Below, one piece after another: positions 62,350 to 64,000 of a stretch of 64,000 nt of DNA. The notes below the pieces were generated by a model. That model was not told the DNA's origin and did no database searches. It saw nothing but the letters and a program-made list of their open reading frames with translations. A program made the translations under genes and the position numbers. Origin of the DNA: Gaiella sp. (GTDB lineage: Bacteria; Actinomycetota; Thermoleophilia; Gaiellales; Gaiellaceae); NCBI GenBank assembly GCA_027493885.1, contig JAOSJZ010000001.1:496001-560000 (forward strand), read 5' to 3'. Positions within the stretch are counted from its first letter, which is position 1. Each line of letters opens with the position of its first letter.

Positions 62350-63440
62350 CGACCGATCACCGTAAACGTGACGGCCGCCGTGTAGCGCCCCGCGGGGACG
62401 GCCGGCAGCGGCCCCGTGAAGCCGAGGCTCGTGGCCCACACGTCGCCGGCGTCGGCGCTGCGAGCGCTCGTCGTGCCGACGAGCAGGTCGGCGGCAGGGG
62501 CGACCGGGATGCCGGCAATCGCGCCTCCCACGAGCGCGGGGCCGATCTGGCCGCCGGCCGGAGCCGTGCCTGCGACGCCGAGCGGCAGGTCGGCCGGGAG
62601 GAACGCGCTGCGGTGGACGGTCACCGCGTAGCCGGTCGCGTTGTTCGAGACGACCGTGACGCGCTCGGACACCGGCGTCGGCGTCGAGCCGGTGGTCGCG
62701 TTGCCGAAGCTCACGGCCGAGCGCTCGAGGGCGATCGAGAGGACCGACTGGATGTCGACGTCGACGGTCGCGCTCTGCGAGACGCCGCCCGGCGGGGGAG
62801 GCGTAGCCCCGCAGGTGACGACCGGGCTCGCGCTGTTCCGCGGCGCGGGCGTCGCGGCGGTGAGGTCGCTCGCGTTGGCGTCGGTATCCACGCAGCCGTC
62901 GCCGGCGCGGGTCGCCGCGGTCGTGTTGTCGATGGCGGGCGCGGCACCGCTGCCCTCGTAGTCCGCCGCCGTGCCGTAGCCGACGAGGTCGGCGATGGCG
63001 GCAACGGAAGCGCAGCTCCCCGCGGTGGCACCGCAGGCGAGCGGCGTCGCGTCGCGGGCCACCGCGACCTTGCCGCCCGAGACGGCGAGGTTCGAGGCCC
63101 CCGTCGCGTCCGGCGTCGGCAGCGCCGCGCCGACCGAGCCGCCCGCGAGCTGGACGAGGTAGTGCCGCCCCGGGGCAATCGAGCCCGAAAGCGTGGTCAC
63201 CTGCCACGTGGCACTCCCGGAGGATGCGTACTGGACCGTCCAGCCGCCGACGTCGACCGCGGTCGAGCCGCGGTTGAACAGCTCGACGAAGTCGTTCGCG
63301 AACGGCGCGCCGGTGTTGCCGCCCCCGGCGAAGACCTGGCTGACGACCAGGTCCGGCGAGGCGCTGCGGGCGGACGGTACGGCGAGAGCGCCGACCGCGG
63401 CGAGGAGGGCGAAGACGAGAGGGGCAGTGGCTCTGCGCAT
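62346..63440 (-). CDS. secreted lamin-tail-domain surface protein
   Basis: 364 aa. Signal peptide (about 1-27), a lamin-tail domain (about 28-150: DLVVSQVFAGGGNTGAPFANDFVELFNRG, seen as VSQVFAGGGN and DFVELFNRG), a Pro-rich linker (PPPPGG near 218), and a C-terminal beta domain resembling WxL-type modules (VDIQSVLSIALERSAVSF; VSNNATGYAVTV). Probably cell-surface; function unknown. Followed by the coupled 260-aa protein. Confidence 0.72.
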   Translation of the reverse strand: MRRATAPLVFALLAAVGALAVPSARSASPDLVVSQVFAGGGNTGAPFANDFVELFNRGSTAVDVGGWTVQYASSGSATWQVTTLSGSIAPGRHYLVQLAGGSVGAALPTPDATGASNLAVSGGKVAVARDATPLACGATAGSCASVAAIADLVGYGTAADYEGSGAAPAIDNTTAATRAGDGCVDTDANASDLTAATPAPRNSASPVVTCGATPPPPGGVSQSATVDVDIQSVLSIALERSAVSFGNATTGSTPTPVSERVTVVSNNATGYAVTVHRSAFLPADLPLGVAGTAPAGGQIGPALVGGAIAGIPVAPAADLLVGTTSARSADAGDVWATSLGFTGPLPAVPAGRYTAAVTFTVIGR

Positions 63441-63452
63441 GAGGCTCCGATC

Positions 63453-63476
63453 GGATGGAGGAACGGGACTCCATCC
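63453..63476 (-). promoter_or_regulatory. hairpin in the leader of the surface-protein operon
   Basis: GGATGGAG (63453-63460) and CTCCATCC (63469-63476) with an eight-base loop, just upstream of the ribosome site and ATG at 63440. It could affect translation; no regulator is known. Confidence 0.4.
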
Positions 63477-63800
63477 CTGATACCGTGTTGTCAGCCCGGG
63501 CGAAAGTGCGCGAGGCCGATTGGCACAGAGTTGGCACACTTTCCGGGCGCGGTCCCGGGCGGTGCGGGAAGACCGCCGCAGCCCCGTCAGCGCCGCGGCT
63601 GCATGACGCGACCGCCGAGGCGGAGCCACTCGATCCGGCCGTCCGGGCCGCTGGAATCGGGCGTAGCGCCCGCTCCCACGTCGTGGCGCTCAGGACCTCG
63701 AGCACCCGGCCGGCGAGGTAGCGCATCCTCGACCGCCCGATGCAGCTCGTCGAACAACGCCACGGCAGCAGCCCAACCGGCGACTCGGGGGGCGCGGCGG

Positions 63801-63806
63801 TACCTT
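63801..63806 (+). promoter_or_regulatory. -10 box of the MFS gene (leaderless start)
   Basis: TACCTT six bases before the GTG at 63813. Confidence 0.45.
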
Positions 63807-63812
63807 CCGCCG

Positions 63813-64000
63813 GTGAGCCGCCTCCTCCGCAACCTCGACCCACAGCTGCCACGGTCTGTCCACACGCTCCAGCTCGGCGGGCTCGTGAGCGCGTTCGGGA
63901 ACGGGATGCTGATCCCCTTCCTCTTCATCTACCTCCACAACGTGCGGGATGTCGGGCTGGGCGTCGCGGGTCTCGTCGTGGCCACGAACGCTCTCGTCGC
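63813..64000 (+). CDS. MFS transporter, N-terminal part (runs off the window)
   Basis: 62 residues are visible. After a short polar start, two hydrophobic segments appear (LGGLVSAFGNGMLIPFLFIYL, seen as GGLVSAFGNGMLIPF, and LGVAGLVVATNAL), with NVRDVGLG between, typical of the first two helices of drug-efflux-like MFS permeases. GTG start after a TACCTT box. Confidence 0.72.
   Translation, partial: MSRLLRNLDPQLPRSVHTLQLGGLVSAFGNGMLIPFLFIYLHNVRDVGLGVAGLVVATNALV

Larger units (their letters stand above)
63441..63812. other. 372-bp region between the surface-protein operon and the MFS gene
   Basis: No confident gene. It holds the leader hairpin, tandem TTGGCAC copies near 63518-63537, and a minus-strand stretch (about 63600-63770) with coding-like residues split over two frames (LFDELHRAVEDAL; RYLAGRVLEVLSATTWERA), possibly a decayed gene. 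Confidence 0.4.

Noticed and set aside
63587..63928. Minus-strand ORF opposite the MFS start
   Set aside because: It overlaps the MFS gene antisense. Coding-like pieces occur in two frames, so at most a decayed gene; noted in the intergenic entry.

Overview
The window is high-GC DNA (roughly 70 percent) from an actinobacterium, with coding dense on the minus strand. Actinobacterial hallmarks are the integration host factor mIHF ahead of gmk-rpoZ-coaBC, a GarA-like FHA protein followed by an FtsR-like MerR regulator, SepF/DivIVA/YggT division genes, and an RsiG-type anti-sigma factor. The mixture of these with a class 1B pyrD-pyrK pair and no sporulation genes suggests a deep lineage such as Thermoleophilia (Gaiellales-like). 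That placement is inference; no rRNA is present.

Layout. 0-6.1 kb: a sigma-70 factor, uppP, small unknown genes and a four-gene operon rsiG-FHA-ftsR-apt joined by 4-nt overlaps. 6.1-13.4 kb: a ManC-ManB-like fusion with a phosphatidyltransferase, a HutF-like deiminase, a thioredoxin-TPR protein, a secreted GH99-like protein and gdhA. 13.4-31.7 kb: tRNA-Pro beside proS, then the isoprenoid, envelope and translation block (ispG, rseP, dxr, cdsA, uppS, frr, pyrH, tsf, rpsB), rluD-lspA, and a division cluster (DivIVA, YggT, SepF, YggS). 30-38 kb: murA with a HisB-like partner, ridA and cca, an HD protein, a decayed toxin-antitoxin pair, and a glycosyltransferase. 38-54 kb: a long minus-strand run pyrR-pyrB-pyrC-carA-carB-pyrK-pyrD, then mihF-gmk-rpoZ-coaBC-moxR-DUF58-transglutaminase-TPR. 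54-64 kb: a membrane glycosyltransferase, RNase Z, an SOS-controlled LysM protein, a D-glutamate pathway pair (dgcA-dgcN), tRNA-Arg, a two-gene surface-protein operon and the start of an MFS transporter.

Together the genes cover pyrimidine synthesis, undecaprenyl and peptidoglycan supply, septation, and c-di-GMP or phospho-dependent signalling. Two features cut across the window. First, many starts lie only 5-10 nt after a TANNNT-like -10 box, which suggests widespread leaderless mRNAs. Two divergent gene pairs have exactly 26 bp between start codons with face-to-face -10 boxes. Second, six conserved genes (uppP, dxr, frr, gmk, carB, dgcA) are broken by seven single-base indels in G/C runs, most simply explained by sequencing or assembly error. 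One of these makes dxr and rseP look like a single fused gene.

The points most worth follow-up are the RsiG-like protein with two c-di-GMP motifs, the LysM gene whose promoter carries two perfect LexA boxes, a PyrR-binding loop touching the pyrR ribosome site, and a HisB-like protein without metal ligands coupled to murA.
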